Below, one piece after another: positions 32,993-42,362 of a stretch of DNA of 64,000 nt. The notes beneath the pieces are model-generated. The model was given only the letters and a program-made list of their open reading frames with translations. It did not search any database and was not told where the DNA came from. The stretch is taken from the NCBI RefSeq assembly GCF_019219825.1, contig NZ_JAHUXH010000014.1:1-64000 (forward strand), given 5' to 3'. The stretch's first letter is position 1. The number at the start of each line of letters is the position of its first letter. Both the position numbers and the translations under genes were made by a program. This stretch comes from Streptomyces sp. TRM70350 (lineage in GTDB: Bacteria; Actinomycetota; Actinomycetes; Streptomycetales; Streptomycetaceae).

Positions 32993-34428
32993 GACGGGCG
33001 GACCACCTGGGTCATCTCGGCGTCGGGGTTGGGGGCGGGGGACGGCGCCGGGCGGCGCGCGGTGTCGCTGATTCTCAGCAGGATGCCGATCAGGGCCCAG
33101 TTGGCGATCACGGAGGAACCGCCGTAGGCCAGGAACGGCATCGTCATACCGGTCAGCGGGATGAGCCCCATCACACCGCCGGCGACGACGAACACCTGGA
33201 GGGCGAAGGCGCCGGACAGGCCGATGGCGAGCAGCTTGCCGAAGGGGTCGCGGGCGGCGAGGGCGGTGCGCACGCCGCGCTCCACGATCAGGGCGTACAG
33301 CAGCAGCAGCGCCATCACACCGGCCAGGCCCAGCTCCTCGCCGAAGGTGGCGAGGATGAAGTCGGAGTTGGCGGCGAACCGGATCAGCTCGGAGTGGCCC
33401 TGGCCCCAGCCGGTGCCGAGGGTGCCGCCGGAGCCGAACGCCCACAGCGCCTGCATGGCCTGCTCGGAGTGGCCGCCGACGCCCTGGCGGGAGAGCGTGT
33501 ACTCGCGCATCGGGTCGAGCCAGGCGTCGACGCGCTGCTGGATGTGCGGTTCGAAGGAGGCCACGCCGACGGCGCCGACCGCGGACATCAGCAGACCGAA
33601 GACGATCCAGCTGGTCCGCTCGGTGGCGACGTACAGCATGATGACGAACATTCCGAAGAACAGCAGCGACGTGCCGAGGTCGGTCTCGAAGACGAGGATC
33701 AGGATCGACATCGCCCAGACCACGAGGATCGGGCCGAGGTCGCGGCCGCGCGGCAGGTACAGGCCCATGAAGCGGCGGCTGGCCAGGGCGAGCGCGTCCC
33801 GCTTGACCATCAGGTAGCCGGCGAAGAACACCGCCAGCACGATCTTCGCGAACTCACCGGGCTGGATGGAGAATCCGGCGACCGAGATCCAGATCCTGGC
33901 GCCGTAGATGTTCTGGCCGAGGCCGGGCACCAGCGGCAGCAGCAGCAGGAACAGCGCGCCGACCATCGAGATGTACGTGTAGCGCTGCAGGGCGCGGTGG
34001 TCCTTGAGGAAGATCAGCACCACGATGAACAGCGCGATGCCCATCGCCGTGTACAGCAGCTGGCGTGGGGCGGCGGTGCCGGCCTGGCCGATGGACTGCA
34101 GCAGCTCGGACTGGTCCAGCCGCCAGATGGCGACCAGGCCGAGGCCGTTGAGCAGGGTGGCCAGCGGCAGCAGCAGCGGGTCGGCGTACGGCGCGAACTT
34201 GCGGACGACCAGATGGCCGACGCCGGCCAGCAGACCGAGGCCGAGGCCGTAGCTCAGCAGGCCGGCGGGCACCTCGTCGTTGATGGCGAGGCCGACGTTG
34301 GCGTAGGCGAAGACCGGGATGACGACGGCGAACACCAAAAGCCCGAGCTCGGTGTTGCGCCGGCTCGGCGTGCCGATCGAGCCGATCGTGGACGTGTGCT
34401 GCGTCGACGGGTTGGTAGTACTGCTCAT
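32989..34428 (-). CDS. rodA: FtsW/RodA/SpoVE-family peptidoglycan polymerase
   Basis: This 479-aa SEDS glycosyltransferase has about ten transmembrane helices. Family motifs include IQPGEFAKIVLAVFFAGYL, the WSEL-like region LGTGWGQGHSELIRF with its conserved residues, and the C-terminal MTMPFLAYGGSSVIANWALIG. It polymerises lipid II and partners with PbpA, whose gene overlaps its stop. A long hydrophilic N-terminus (about 30 residues) precedes the first helix. The pstP stop is 27 bases upstream of its ATG. Confidence 0.95.
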   Translation of the reverse strand: MSSTTNPSTQHTSTIGSIGTPSRRNTELGLLVFAVVIPVFAYANVGLAINDEVPAGLLSYGLGLGLLAGVGHLVVRKFAPYADPLLLPLATLLNGLGLVAIWRLDQSELLQSIGQAGTAAPRQLLYTAMGIALFIVVLIFLKDHRALQRYTYISMVGALFLLLLPLVPGLGQNIYGARIWISVAGFSIQPGEFAKIVLAVFFAGYLMVKRDALALASRRFMGLYLPRGRDLGPILVVWAMSILILVFETDLGTSLLFFGMFVIMLYVATERTSWIVFGLLMSAVGAVGVASFEPHIQQRVDAWLDPMREYTLSRQGVGGHSEQAMQALWAFGSGGTLGTGWGQGHSELIRFAANSDFILATFGEELGLAGVMALLLLYALIVERGVRTALAARDPFGKLLAIGLSGAFALQVFVVAGGVMGLIPLTGMTMPFLAYGGSSVIANWALIGILLRISDTARRPAPSPAPNPDAEMTQVVRPS

Positions 34429-34455
34429 CGTGTGACGGGGCCTCTCACGGCTTGC

Positions 34456-35988
34456 CTACTGCTTACCGCACAGCGAGACGACCTTCTGCTCTTCCTCCGA
34501 GAGGCTGGGGCCGGGGCTGGGAGTGGGCGCGGTCGCGGACTGGGTCGGGGACGGGGATCCGGTGGCCGACGGGGTCGGCGTGGCCTTGGACGTGAAGGAG
34601 GTGCGGCTGGTTCCCGTGGTACCGCCGGCCTCGCCCTGGCCGGTCTGCGCGTTGTTCTCGCTCTCGGCGGCGCGCCGCTCGGCCTCCTTCTTGCACGCGG
34701 AGGCCTGCACGGCCAGCTCGTCGATCTTCGCCTGGGCGTTCTTCAGCCCGCCCTCGGCGATCGTGGCCTCGACCAGCTTCTGCTGGTACGGCGGCAGGTA
34801 CTTGAGTTCGATCTCGGGGTGGTCCTTCTCGACCTCCGACAGCGACACCCAGGCCAGGTCCTGGCTGATGCCCCGGTACAGCGCGACGTGCTCGCCGTTG
34901 GTGCCGACGTAGTACTGGGTCTGCGTCCAGCGGTAGCCGCCGTACAGGCCGCCGCCGATGACGGCCAGCGCGAGGATGCCGTAGACGGATCTCTTCAGCC
35001 AGCGGCGCCGGGGCCGCGGCTTGACGAAGTCCTCGTCGCTGTAGCCGCCGAAGCCGTCCGCCGGGACGTAGCCGGTGGTGTCGCCGGAGCCGGGCGGGCC
35101 GAACTCGCCTCCGCCGCCCTGTCCGGGCACCTGGCGGCCGAGGCCCGCGGCGCGGCCGGCGGGGGTCTGCATGATGCCGTTGTCGTGCAGGTGGTGCTGG
35201 TTCTCGGCGACCGCGCCGACCACGACCGGGGTGTCGGACAGCTGCCCGGCGAGGGTGTCGCCGGTGTCGAGGTCGAGGACGTCGGCGACGATGACGGTGA
35301 TGTTGTCGGGGCCGCCGCCGCGCAGCGCCAGCTCGATCAGCTGCTGCACGGTCTCCTGGGGGCCCTGGTAGCTGGCGAGGGTCTCCTCCATCGTCTGGTG
35401 GGAGACGACTCCGGACAGCCCGTCGGAGCAGATCAGATAGCGGTCGCCGGCCCGGACCTCGCGGATCGACAGGTCGGGCTCGACGTGGTCGCCGCTGCCG
35501 AGGGCGCGCATCAGCAGGGAGCGCTGCGGGTGGGTGGTGGCCTCTTCCTCGGTGATCCGGCCCTCGTCGACCAGGCGCTGCACCCAGGTGTGGTCCTGGG
35601 TGATCTGCGTGAGGACGCCGTCGCGCAGCAGGTACGCGCGCGAGTCGCCGACGTGGACGAGGCCGAGCCGCTGGCCGGTCCACAGCAGGGCGGTGAGGGT
35701 GGTGCCCATGCCCTCCAGCGAGGGGTCGTCCTCGACCATCTGGCGCAGCTGGTCGTTGGCGCGCTGGACGGCGGCACCGAGCGAGGTGAGGACGTCGGAG
35801 CCGGGGATGTCGTCGTCGAGCTGGACGATGGTGGAGATCGCCTCGGAGGAGGCGACCTCCCCGGCGGCGGCGCCGCCCATGCCGTCGGCGATGGCGAGCA
35901 GGCGCGGACCGGCGTATCCGGAGTCCTCGTTGCCCTCGCGGATCATGCCTTTGTGCGAACCGGCGGCGAAGCGCAGTGACAGACTCAT
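34456..35988 (-). CDS. pstP: PP2C-type Ser/Thr protein phosphatase PstP
   Basis: The protein has 510 aa. The PP2C domain (about 5-240) shows metal-binding motifs GNEDSGYAG, IADGMGGAAAGEVAS, LVHVGDSRAYLLR and GGPDNITVIVADV. It dephosphorylates PknB and its substrates. A linker is followed by one membrane helix (YGILALAVIGGGLYGGYRW) and an extracellular tail ending in a Ser/Thr/Pro-rich low-complexity stretch. I choose the ATG at 35988 (MSLSLRF) with GAGG upstream; in-frame alternatives at 36003 and 36045 add non-conserved residues. It belongs to the pknB operon. Confidence 0.94.
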   Translation of the reverse strand: MSLSLRFAAGSHKGMIREGNEDSGYAGPRLLAIADGMGGAAAGEVASSEAISTIVQLDDDIPGSDVLTSLGAAVQRANDQLRQMVEDDPSLEGMGTTLTALLWTGQRLGLVHVGDSRAYLLRDGVLTQITQDHTWVQRLVDEGRITEEEATTHPQRSLLMRALGSGDHVEPDLSIREVRAGDRYLICSDGLSGVVSHQTMEETLASYQGPQETVQQLIELALRGGGPDNITVIVADVLDLDTGDTLAGQLSDTPVVVGAVAENQHHLHDNGIMQTPAGRAAGLGRQVPGQGGGGEFGPPGSGDTTGYVPADGFGGYSDEDFVKPRPRRRWLKRSVYGILALAVIGGGLYGGYRWTQTQYYVGTNGEHVALYRGISQDLAWVSLSEVEKDHPEIELKYLPPYQQKLVEATIAEGGLKNAQAKIDELAVQASACKKEAERRAAESENNAQTGQGEAGGTTGTSRTSFTSKATPTPSATGSPSPTQSATAPTPSPGPSLSEEEQKVVSLCGKQ

Positions 35989-36128
35989 GCGCACCTCGCC
36001 CATCGGCTCCGGGTACAGCCGATCGTGTCGAGCCACACTGCCCACCCTCCGGTCGGGAGCGCGCCGGGGCCCCGGGGGTGGACCGCCGCTGCGTGCTCGC
36101 TCCGCTCGCGCCTATTCATGATGTAGCA

Positions 36129-36638
36129 CTACTTCCGCAGCTCGATGACGGTCTTGCCGATGCGGATCGGTGCACCCAGCGGAATCGGCGTGGGGGTCGT
36201 GAGGCGGGTCCGGTCGAGATAGGTGCCATTGGTGGACCCGAGGTCCTCGACGATCCACTGGCCGTCCCGGTCCGGGTAGATCCTGGCATGCCGGCTGGAG
36301 GCGTAGTCGTCGTCCAGCACGATCGTGCTGTCGTGCGCCCGGCCCAGGGTGATGGTCTGGGACTGCAGCGCGACGGTGGTGCCGGTGAGTGTGCCCTCGG
36401 TCACCACCAGTTTGGTGGGGGCGTTGCGGCGCGCCCGGCCGCCGGCCGGCTGCTGGCGCTGCTGCGGGGGCGCCTGGCGCTGGGCCTGCTGCGCCCGGCC
36501 CGCGTCCCGTCGGGACCCGCGCTGGGTGACGCGCGTACCGAACAGATCGCTGCGGATGACCTGCACGGCCACGATCACGAACAGCCACAGTACGGCCAGG
36601 AAACCCAGCCGCATGACCGTGAGGGTCAGCTCTGACAT
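36129..36638 (-). CDS. fhaB: FHA-domain protein FhaB (FipA-type)
   Basis: The protein has 169 aa. One N-terminal membrane helix (LGFLAVLWLFVIVAVQVI), a basic Gln/Arg/Ala-rich linker, and a C-terminal FHA domain with ITLGRAHDSTIVLDD, SSRHARIYPD and DLGSTNGTYLD, the canonical phosphothreonine-binding loops. In actinobacteria FhaB links PknB signalling to FtsZ and peptidoglycan assembly. The ATG at 36638 lies 10 bases after the fhaA stop. Confidence 0.93.
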   Translation of the reverse strand: MSELTLTVMRLGFLAVLWLFVIVAVQVIRSDLFGTRVTQRGSRRDAGRAQQAQRQAPPQQRQQPAGGRARRNAPTKLVVTEGTLTGTTVALQSQTITLGRAHDSTIVLDDDYASSRHARIYPDRDGQWIVEDLGSTNGTYLDRTRLTTPTPIPLGAPIRIGKTVIELRK

Positions 36639-36648
36639 TGCCCCCGGA

Positions 36649-37527
36649 TCACCCTTCGGCTTGCCTATAGATAACGGTGGTGCTGCCCACGACGATCCGC
36701 GAGCCGTCGCGGAGCGTAGCGCGGGTGGTGTGCTGCCCGTCCACCACGATGCCGTTGGTGGACCCGAGATCCTGGATCGTCGAGGGCGTTCCGGTCCGGA
36801 TCTCACAGTGCCGGCGGGACACGCCGGGGTCGTCGATCCGCACGTCGGCGTCGGTGCTGCGGCCCAGCACGAGCGTCGGGCGGGAGATCTGGTGGCGGGT
36901 GCCGTTGATCTCGATCCAGTACCTGGTGCGGGAACCGGCGGCGGCGCCGGGCGCGGCGCCGGGACGCGGGGCGGCGGGCTGGGCCGGCGGCGGATAGCCG
37001 TAGCCGCCGGGGCGGGCGCCGGGCGGGGGCGCGGCGGGCATGGGGGGAGCGCCGGCGGGCTGCGCGGGGGCGCCCGGGGGCGGGTAGCCGTAACCGCCGG
37101 CGGCGGGGCGGGCGCCACCGGCCGCGGGGGCGGCGGGGGCCTGCTGGCTGCTGGAGGAGGCGAGCGTACGGCTGCGCACCCGGTACAGGCCGGTGTCCAG
37201 GTCGTCGGCCTTCTCCAGGTGGACCTTGATCGGGCCCATGAAGGTGTAGCGCTGCTGCTTGGCGTAGTCGCGGACCATGCCGGCGAGCTCGTCGCCGAGC
37301 TGGCCGGAGTAGGGGCTGAGGCGCTCGAAGTCCGGGGCGCTCAGCTCCACGATGAAGTCGTTGGGGACGACCGTCCGGTCGCGGTTCCAGATGGTGGCGT
37401 TGTTGTCGCACTCGCGCTGGAGCGCTCCCGCGATCTCCACGGGCTGCACCTCGGACTTGAACACCTTGGCGAAGGTGCCGTTGACCAGACCTTCGAGGCG
37501 CTGCTCGAACTTCTTCAGGACTCCCAT
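36649..37527 (-). CDS. fhaA: DUF3662 and FHA-domain protein FhaA
   Basis: The protein has 292 aa. The N-terminal DUF3662 domain (about 1-115, MGVLKKFEQRLEGLVNGTFA) is followed by a Pro/Gly/Ala/Tyr-rich linker with GGYGYPPPG-type repeats, then a C-terminal FHA domain (LVLGRSTDADVRIDD, SRRHCEIRTG, DLGSTNGIVVDG). In mycobacteria the FHA domain binds the phosphorylated pseudokinase MviN and so regulates lipid II flipping. It is the first gene of the minus-strand kinase operon. The promoter must lie in the region to its right. Confidence 0.95.
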   Translation of the reverse strand: MGVLKKFEQRLEGLVNGTFAKVFKSEVQPVEIAGALQRECDNNATIWNRDRTVVPNDFIVELSAPDFERLSPYSGQLGDELAGMVRDYAKQQRYTFMGPIKVHLEKADDLDTGLYRVRSRTLASSSSQQAPAAPAAGGARPAAGGYGYPPPGAPAQPAGAPPMPAAPPPGARPGGYGYPPPAQPAAPRPGAAPGAAAGSRTRYWIEINGTRHQISRPTLVLGRSTDADVRIDDPGVSRRHCEIRTGTPSTIQDLGSTNGIVVDGQHTTRATLRDGSRIVVGSTTVIYRQAEG

Positions 37528-38007
37528 GGGGCACCTCCTCCGGTGTTGCCGTCCTGTGTACTGCCTACCCGGTACTGCTTACTGATCGTATCCACGCGCC
37601 GGTTAATCGGCTGGTTCCCCCTGTCAGCCCGGTCCACGGGTGTCGACGGGTGTCGACGCCTGACGAAGTTCCCTTCGGCGCTCCCCATCGAACGTCTGGC
37701 ATGGATCGTAGAGGGGGTCGCAAACAAGTGTCCCGCACCGGGCTGTGGACTCGGTCCGGCTCCTGGGCAGATGGGCCGGACCGGTACGAGGTTGATACGT
37801 GCGCGGGCCCCTTGGTCGGCCGGTGTGCCGGTGCGAGGGGCTGGGGTGCTGGGGGCTGTGGGGGCTTGGCTGCAGGGGCTGCGGGGGCTGGCTGCGGGGG
37901 GCTCCCTGCCCGGGACAAGGGATGTGAACCCACCCGGTCCAGCGTGCTAATGTTCTGCGTGTCGGAAGGCGCCAGCCCCAAGGGGCCGGGCCGGAGACAC
38001 ACCCAAT
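37528..38007. promoter_or_regulatory. Divergent promoter region between fhaA and tRNA-Leu
   Basis: The 480 bases contain no supportable gene. They must carry the fhaA operon promoter and the tRNA promoter. A G-rich stretch at about 37845-37905 has repeated GGGGGCT/TGGCTGC units. No clear palindrome was seen. Confidence 0.4.
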
Positions 38008-38091
38008 GCGCGGGTGGCGGAATAGGCAGACGCGCTGGATTCAGGTTCCAGTGCCCGCAAGGGCGTGGGGGTTCAACTCCCCCCTCGCGCA
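38008..38091 (+). tRNA. tRNA-Leu (anticodon CAG)
   Basis: The 84-nt class II tRNA folds by eye: acceptor stem GCGCGGG pairs with CTCGCGC (one G-U), D arm GGCGGAATAGGCAGAC, and anticodon stem CTGGA/TCCAG with loop TTCAGGT giving CAG at 38042-38044. A long variable arm, GCCCGCAAGGGC, is followed by T arm GGGGGTTCAACTCCCCC and discriminator A. The CCA end is not encoded. Its 3' end is a common integration site, and a decayed recombinase/transposase segment follows. Confidence 0.97.
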
Positions 38092-38095
38092 CAGA

Positions 38096-38155
38096 GAGAA
38101 ACCGACGGAACGGGTCTCTGCAGGTGACGGAAGTCACGGCAGGGGCCCGTTTCTC
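38096..38155 (+). terminator. Hairpin terminator after tRNA-Leu
   Basis: An outer stem GAGAAAC (38096-38102) / GTTTCTC (38149-38155) encloses an inner hairpin GTGAC-GGAA-GTCAC (38124-38137) with CTGC/GCAG flanks, followed by a short T-rich run. It probably ends or helps process the tRNA transcript. Confidence 0.6.
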
Positions 38156-38201
38156 GTTTCCATGACGTTGTGAGGCATCACACAGCCTGGCCAGGGCATA
38201 C

Positions 38202-38244
38202 GGCAGGCCCCGACGCGTGAGCTATCTCACGGGTGGGGCCTGTC
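38202..38244 (+). terminator. Long hairpin followed by TTTG, at the edge of the mobile region
   Basis: GGCAGGCCCC...CGTGAG-CTAT-CTCACG...GGGGCCTGTC forms a near-complete 19-bp stem with small bulges, then TTTGTCGT. It lies just past the end of the transposase pseudogene. It may be its terminator, read on either strand, or a structured element end. Confidence 0.55.
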
Positions 38245-38277
38245 TTTGTCGTGCTGCCGTGCCGAGATCGGATTGAT

Positions 38278-40076
38278 CTATGCCGCTGGTGCGAGGTGGC
38301 CGGTCGGGGTCCAGCTCCTCGGTTCTCTGATGGGGCGGCGGTGGTGGGTGCGTCGGCGTGGGCGCTCGCCGCCGAGCGACAGTGTGTCCAGCCACTTCTT
38401 GATCTTACGGCGGTTCGCGTGGGCCAGCTGGAAGGCGAGCAGGATCGTTTGTGCCGCGATGCCGCGGGTACGGCGGGAGCCCGCGGATTCGATGCCCTCG
38501 GCGAGAGGGTTCTTGGCGTAGCCGTTGTAGCCCTCGACGCTGTTGCGGAGCCGGAAGTAGACCTTCTGCCATTCCGGGCTGCCGTAGTCCAGGGCCTGCC
38601 ACTGCTTGGCGCCGGCTTCGGGGCTGACGGTGATCGTGCGCTGGCGGCAGACCTTGAGTGGACCGGCCGGCTGGGTTCCGGGTCGATGAGGGGCAGGTGG
38701 ATGCCGCGACCCATGGTGTAGGGCTTGAGGGGGCACTGGGCCTTGCCTGCCTCGGCGGGGCACATCATTCGCTGGTAACCGTCGGCGTCGGCGTTCTCCT
38801 TCGGCATGATGCGGTAGCCGCGACGAGCGGCGATCAGCTTGATCCACGTCTCCCGGTCGATGCGGTCGGCGTGCAGGTCGATGGTGGCGTTGATCAGGGG
38901 CTCGGGCATGGAGGGGCAGTACCAGCGGCCCTCGACGAGGATCGCGCCGTGCGTTCCGGCCTGCTTGCCGAGCTGATCCGCGCGGTAGTCGTAGACGGGC
39001 TTGTATCCCATGGCCCGGACGGGGAGCTGCCACTCGTCGGGCTCGGAGTTGTTGTAGGCGCGGTCGCCGGCAAGGTAGCCGGGTTTGTATCCACGCTCCC
39101 GGAGTCGGTTGAGGATCTTCAGGCCGTTGTACGCGGGGCGGTGACCGGGCTTGTCGAGGGCGACGCCGAGGACGAGGGCTGGGAGGACTTCGGGGTTGGG
39201 GGTGCCGTCGTCGAGGAGTACGGCGTCGTGTTCGGCGTCGCGGGTCACGATGAGGTGGGCGTCGTAGCCGAAGAGGTACTTCTTCTTGAGCGAGGTCGTC
39301 TTCTTGTCCTGAGAGGCCTGGGTGTTGCCCTTCTTGGCGGGCGGGGGCGATGGGCGCATGGAGTCGGAGACCGGTGCGTCGGGGTCCCTGTGGTCGCCTT
39401 CGCGTACGTACCAGCCGGCGTCCGGGTCCGTGGCGAGCTCCGGCCCGTTTGTGCGGCGGCCGCGGGAGAATGCTCAGACCGGGGTGGCATCCACGCCCAG
39501 GGAGACTTCCGCCAGCTCCGTCAGCAGGCTGTGGAGAGGGCGTACGGAGGCGTCCAGCACGAACTCGGTGAACAGGGCAAGACGGCGCTCGCGCTCCGCC
39601 AGGTCGTCGATGTCCGCCGCCGCGGCCAGGTCGTGGGCCTCGGTGCGTGAGAGGTGTCCGTTGGGCGGCAGCGGGGACGGGTTCATCGCGTCCTTCATCG
39701 CGTGGAAGAGCCGGCGGACGACTGCGTAGGCCGCTTCGAAACCGTGGTCGGTGTCTGCGTACTCGGGGATGTCCAGCAGTTCGCGCAGCCGCGGGGAGAT
39801 GCGGAAGTACAGGATGTCGGTGACCCGTTCCAGGACGATCTTTCCGCCGGTGTCCTGAGTGCAGAGGTACAGGCCGATGAGGAGGCTTCTGCGGTGCAGG
39901 GTGCGGTGTCGGCCTCGAGGGAGGTGGACGAACTCCTTGAGCAGCGGAACGAGTTCGCTGTTGTCCACCTCCTCGACTGCTGCCTCGATGTCGGCGTCGT
40001 CGATGTATCTGCGCTCCGCGCGCATTGCCATCAGGCGTTCGTGGCGGTCGCTGGGCAGCCTGTGGGAGGTCGTCAT
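38278..40076 (-). pseudogene. Transposase-like gene, broken by an in-frame TGA and a frameshift
   Basis: Coding similarity runs from the ATG at 40076, overlapping the recombinase stop (ATGA), to the TAG at 38278. The N-terminal helical part ends ...LAEVSLGVDATPV at an in-frame TGA (39474-39476). The same frame continues AFSRGRRTNGPELATDPDA and DDE-transposase-like sequence (YLFGYDAHLIVT, YLAGDRAYNN). A shift of one base near 38670 moves the rest (GPLKVCRQRTITV, FRLRNSVEGYNGYAKNPL) to another frame. Without these lesions it would encode about 598 aa. The gene pair resembles recombinase-linked transposase cassettes of Streptomyces. It is dead unless read through. Confidence 0.75.
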
Positions 40077-40927
40077 TGGCCGCCTCGCAGCAAGCGGGCC
40101 GCTTCGTCGGCGGGGACGGGGTTCAAGTACGGGAGGATGCGTGAGAGGCTGTGGAGGGTGTCGACGCCGGCAGCCGCCACGATGACGGTGATGGGGAGCC
40201 GTTCTTCGAGGAGCTCGACCAGCCAGGTGGACCTGAGGCGACCCATCACCAGGCGAGGAACGTTCGGGCTCGGCTGGGTGCGCGCCAGGAAGTTCGTGAC
40301 GGTGTTGGTGCCGCGGCTGCCGCAGTTGGGACGGAACATGTACCGGGCGGTGCCTGTGGTGTCGATACGGTCGGCAGCGGTCGCCAGGACGCCTTCCCAG
40401 GGACGGCGGCAGAGGATCTCCCGTTTCCGGGGTCCGCGAGTGGCCACGACAACTGAACCGCTGCCGCTGGAGGTTCTGCGGACGTCGTGGACGCGCAGCG
40501 GGATGACCTCCGGTGAATCGAGGCCGACGCCGAGCCCGAGTTCCATGAGGGTCTTGCAGCCCCAGCGAAGCTCCTCCGTGGGCTGCCCGCTGGCCCAGCC
40601 CCACAGATCCGCGAGTTCGGTCCTGCTGTAAGGGCTGTTGGCAACGGAGGCCGACAGCTTGGCGGGTTTCCCGGTCCGGCACTCGCCGCCCAGGACGACT
40701 TCGCGCAGACGAAGGAGCCTGGTGCGGTAGTTGCCCCGCGTGCTCTCGCCCACCTGGGGACAGCCGACCGCGATGAACCGCTCGATCGCCTCGCGGGAGA
40801 GCCACACCTCGGCCTTTGCGGGCAGACCCTCTCCGTCGCAAAAGATCGCCAACTGCGTGAGTGCGGTGAGCAGTTCACGTGCCTTGTAGGGCAGGAGCGG
40901 GTCGGCGAGACGGACCACACGGCGCAC
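40073..40927 (-). CDS. Tyrosine-recombinase-like (integrase-like) protein
   Basis: The protein has 284 aa. The middle has GLGVGLDSPEVIPLRVHDVR, resembling the first catalytic-arginine region of tyrosine recombinases but degenerate. The C-terminus RLVMGRLRSTWLVELLEERL and AAGVDTLHSLSRILPYL resembles the R-x-x-R/W and Tyr-box segments, with a candidate nucleophile Tyr in ILPYL. The first scored start is GTG at 40927, but similarity-like sequence (IDSYRPSGSPAGW) continues upstream with no ATG, so the start is unsure. Its stop overlaps the ATG of the broken transposase. It may be intact but is isolated from any recognisable att repeats. Confidence is moderate. Confidence 0.6.
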   Translation of the reverse strand: MRRVVRLADPLLPYKARELLTALTQLAIFCDGEGLPAKAEVWLSREAIERFIAVGCPQVGESTRGNYRTRLLRLREVVLGGECRTGKPAKLSASVANSPYSRTELADLWGWASGQPTEELRWGCKTLMELGLGVGLDSPEVIPLRVHDVRRTSSGSGSVVVATRGPRKREILCRRPWEGVLATAADRIDTTGTARYMFRPNCGSRGTNTVTNFLARTQPSPNVPRLVMGRLRSTWLVELLEERLPITVIVAAAGVDTLHSLSRILPYLNPVPADEAARLLRGGQ

Positions 40928-41551
40928 TTCGTCGCCGACGCGGCTCCACCCCGCGGGGGAGCCGGACGGTCGATAGGAATCAATGCGCTGTCCCAGAATT
41001 TTTTATTGGGTAACTGGATATGTGGCGCTCATGTCCTTACCCTTACCTGGGCCTACCAGGAGGGGATAGGTGATCGCCTGAGCATGGTGGAGCCTTGCTT
41101 GCTCGGGTATGTCTGCCCCGGTCCAAACTGTGCCTGATGGGTAAGGTGGACAGGTAAGAGGCACTGTCCTGCACCGCGATGAGACGGCTCGTTGAGTCCG
41201 TTCGGTTACACCTGCGTGTCCTGGCGTTCCAGTGGCGTACGTGGTGACATCTCAGGCATAGGACGTGGCAGCCCACGTGCACATGCACATGTCCCTCGGC
41301 CTTACCGACGGTCGTCTGCACAAGCTCGCCGCGCGAGCCGACAACCTGAGGGCGGATATGTGGGGGCAGTCCGTCCGACGGGAGTCAGCACACAGGGCAA
41401 AGGGGTGGACAGGTAGCCCAGAGGGGATAAGAGGGGGCCTGGGGAAACAGGCGTCCACATTCCTCAAGGCGTGTGTTGTGCCGTCACAGGCGTTGGAATC
41501 TATCTGCGCTGTACTGGTAGGTGCCCTCGGCGGAGGTCCGGTGCTCGGATT
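40928..41551. other. Noncoding or decayed interval right of the recombinase
   Basis: No gene can be supported. An AT-rich island (CAGAATTTTTTATTGGG) at about 40994-41010, unusual in this GC-rich window, has CCCA/TGGG flanks and may mark an element end. Short ORFs on both strands have no recognisable content. Confidence 0.45.
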
Positions 41552-41940
41552 TCAGCGTCGTTTGGCGATGTCGTGGGCCGCCTCGCGGGCCGTGCGTCCG
41601 ACGCCGATGAGGGTGGCGGAGGCGGGGGCGGTCCAGCGGCCGTAGCCGAGCAGGTGCAGGCGCGGTTTTTCCACGGACCGGGTTCCCGCGGTGGTGGTGG
41701 ACCGCGCGGGCCGTGTAGGCCAGGGTGCCAGGTGAGACAGGGGCGGGCGGAAGCCGGAGGCGCGCGACGGTGCCCGCGCGCCCCGGTGCGTCCATGTGTG
41801 GGCCGCAAGCGGGGCAGCGTGACCGACACGGTTCTGCCGCAGTTCGTGAGCGTCGACGATCGCGTCCACCACGGAGCCGGTGCCGTTGTCGAATGTGGTC
41901 GTCGGGACCGCGGCGAAACCGGTGACGCCGACGAGTCCCC
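41552..41940 (-). pseudogene. C-terminal remnant of a CzcO-like flavoprotein monooxygenase
   Basis: The last about 40 residues, PRLHLLGYGRWTAPASATLI then GVGRTAREA, match the conserved end of CzcO/FAD-dependent NAD(P)-binding oxidoreductases. No Rossmann motifs are present upstream, and the frame runs into unrelated fragments. The segment upstream of about 41660 (HAAPLAAHTWTHRG) is not assigned. Confidence 0.55.
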
Positions 41941-41944
41941 CGAT

Positions 41945-42195
41945 CAGGGCGTGCGGATGTAGTTCAGCTCGTCGGTAGCCTCGTCGCCACGCGCGAGAAT
42001 GCCCATGCCGATCTCGCTCATCGATCCGCCGACCGTACGTCCGGTGACCGTGCCTGCGATGGCGACGACGGACCTCTCCGGCCGGCGGAAGCCGTGGACG
42101 ACCACCTCGCAGAAGGACCAGCGTCGTGACGATGCCGTCGATGACGGGAGTCAGCGCCGCGATGATGGCGTCCTGCTCCTCAGCCGACAAATTGC
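41945..42195 (-). pseudogene. Frameshifted remnant of a YheO-like PAS regulator
   Basis: One frame gives SNLSAEEQDAIIAALTPVID then GIVTTL (about 42118-42195). A shift near 42118 gives FCEVVVHGFRRPERSVVAIA, GTVTGRTVGGSMSEIGMGIL and DELNYIRT. Joined, these match the N-terminal half of YheO-like PAS-domain transcription regulators. The HTH part is absent. Confidence 0.55.
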
Positions 42196-42362
42196 TCCAG
42201 ATGCCACAGGTATCCGGGCAAGAGCCTCGATCTCGATGCAGCCGCCGTACGGCAGTGCCGCCACTCCGACGCAACTCCGGGCGGGGCCGCGGCGAGGTGA
42301 AGAACCGTGCGTACGCGGCGTTGAGCCGGGCGCGGTCGGCGACGTCGGTCAGATAGGCCACC
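42196..42362 (-). pseudogene. Remnant of a RidA/YjgF-family protein
   Basis: AYLTDVADRARLNAAYARFF in one frame continues, after a shift near 42280, as ARSCVGVAALPYGGCIEIEA. This is the conserved C-terminal half of RidA proteins (enamine/imine deaminases), including the key Arg. The N-terminal half is replaced by an IS630 piece. Confidence 0.6.

Noticed and set aside
33394..35979. Plus-strand 861-codon frame opposite rodA and pstP
   Set aside because: Shadow of two confident genes; the composition is that of antisense GC-rich DNA.
38178..39359. An intact 393-aa transposase
   Set aside because: Its N-terminal half lies upstream beyond an in-frame TGA, and its C-terminal 150 codons are frameshifted from the conserved frame.
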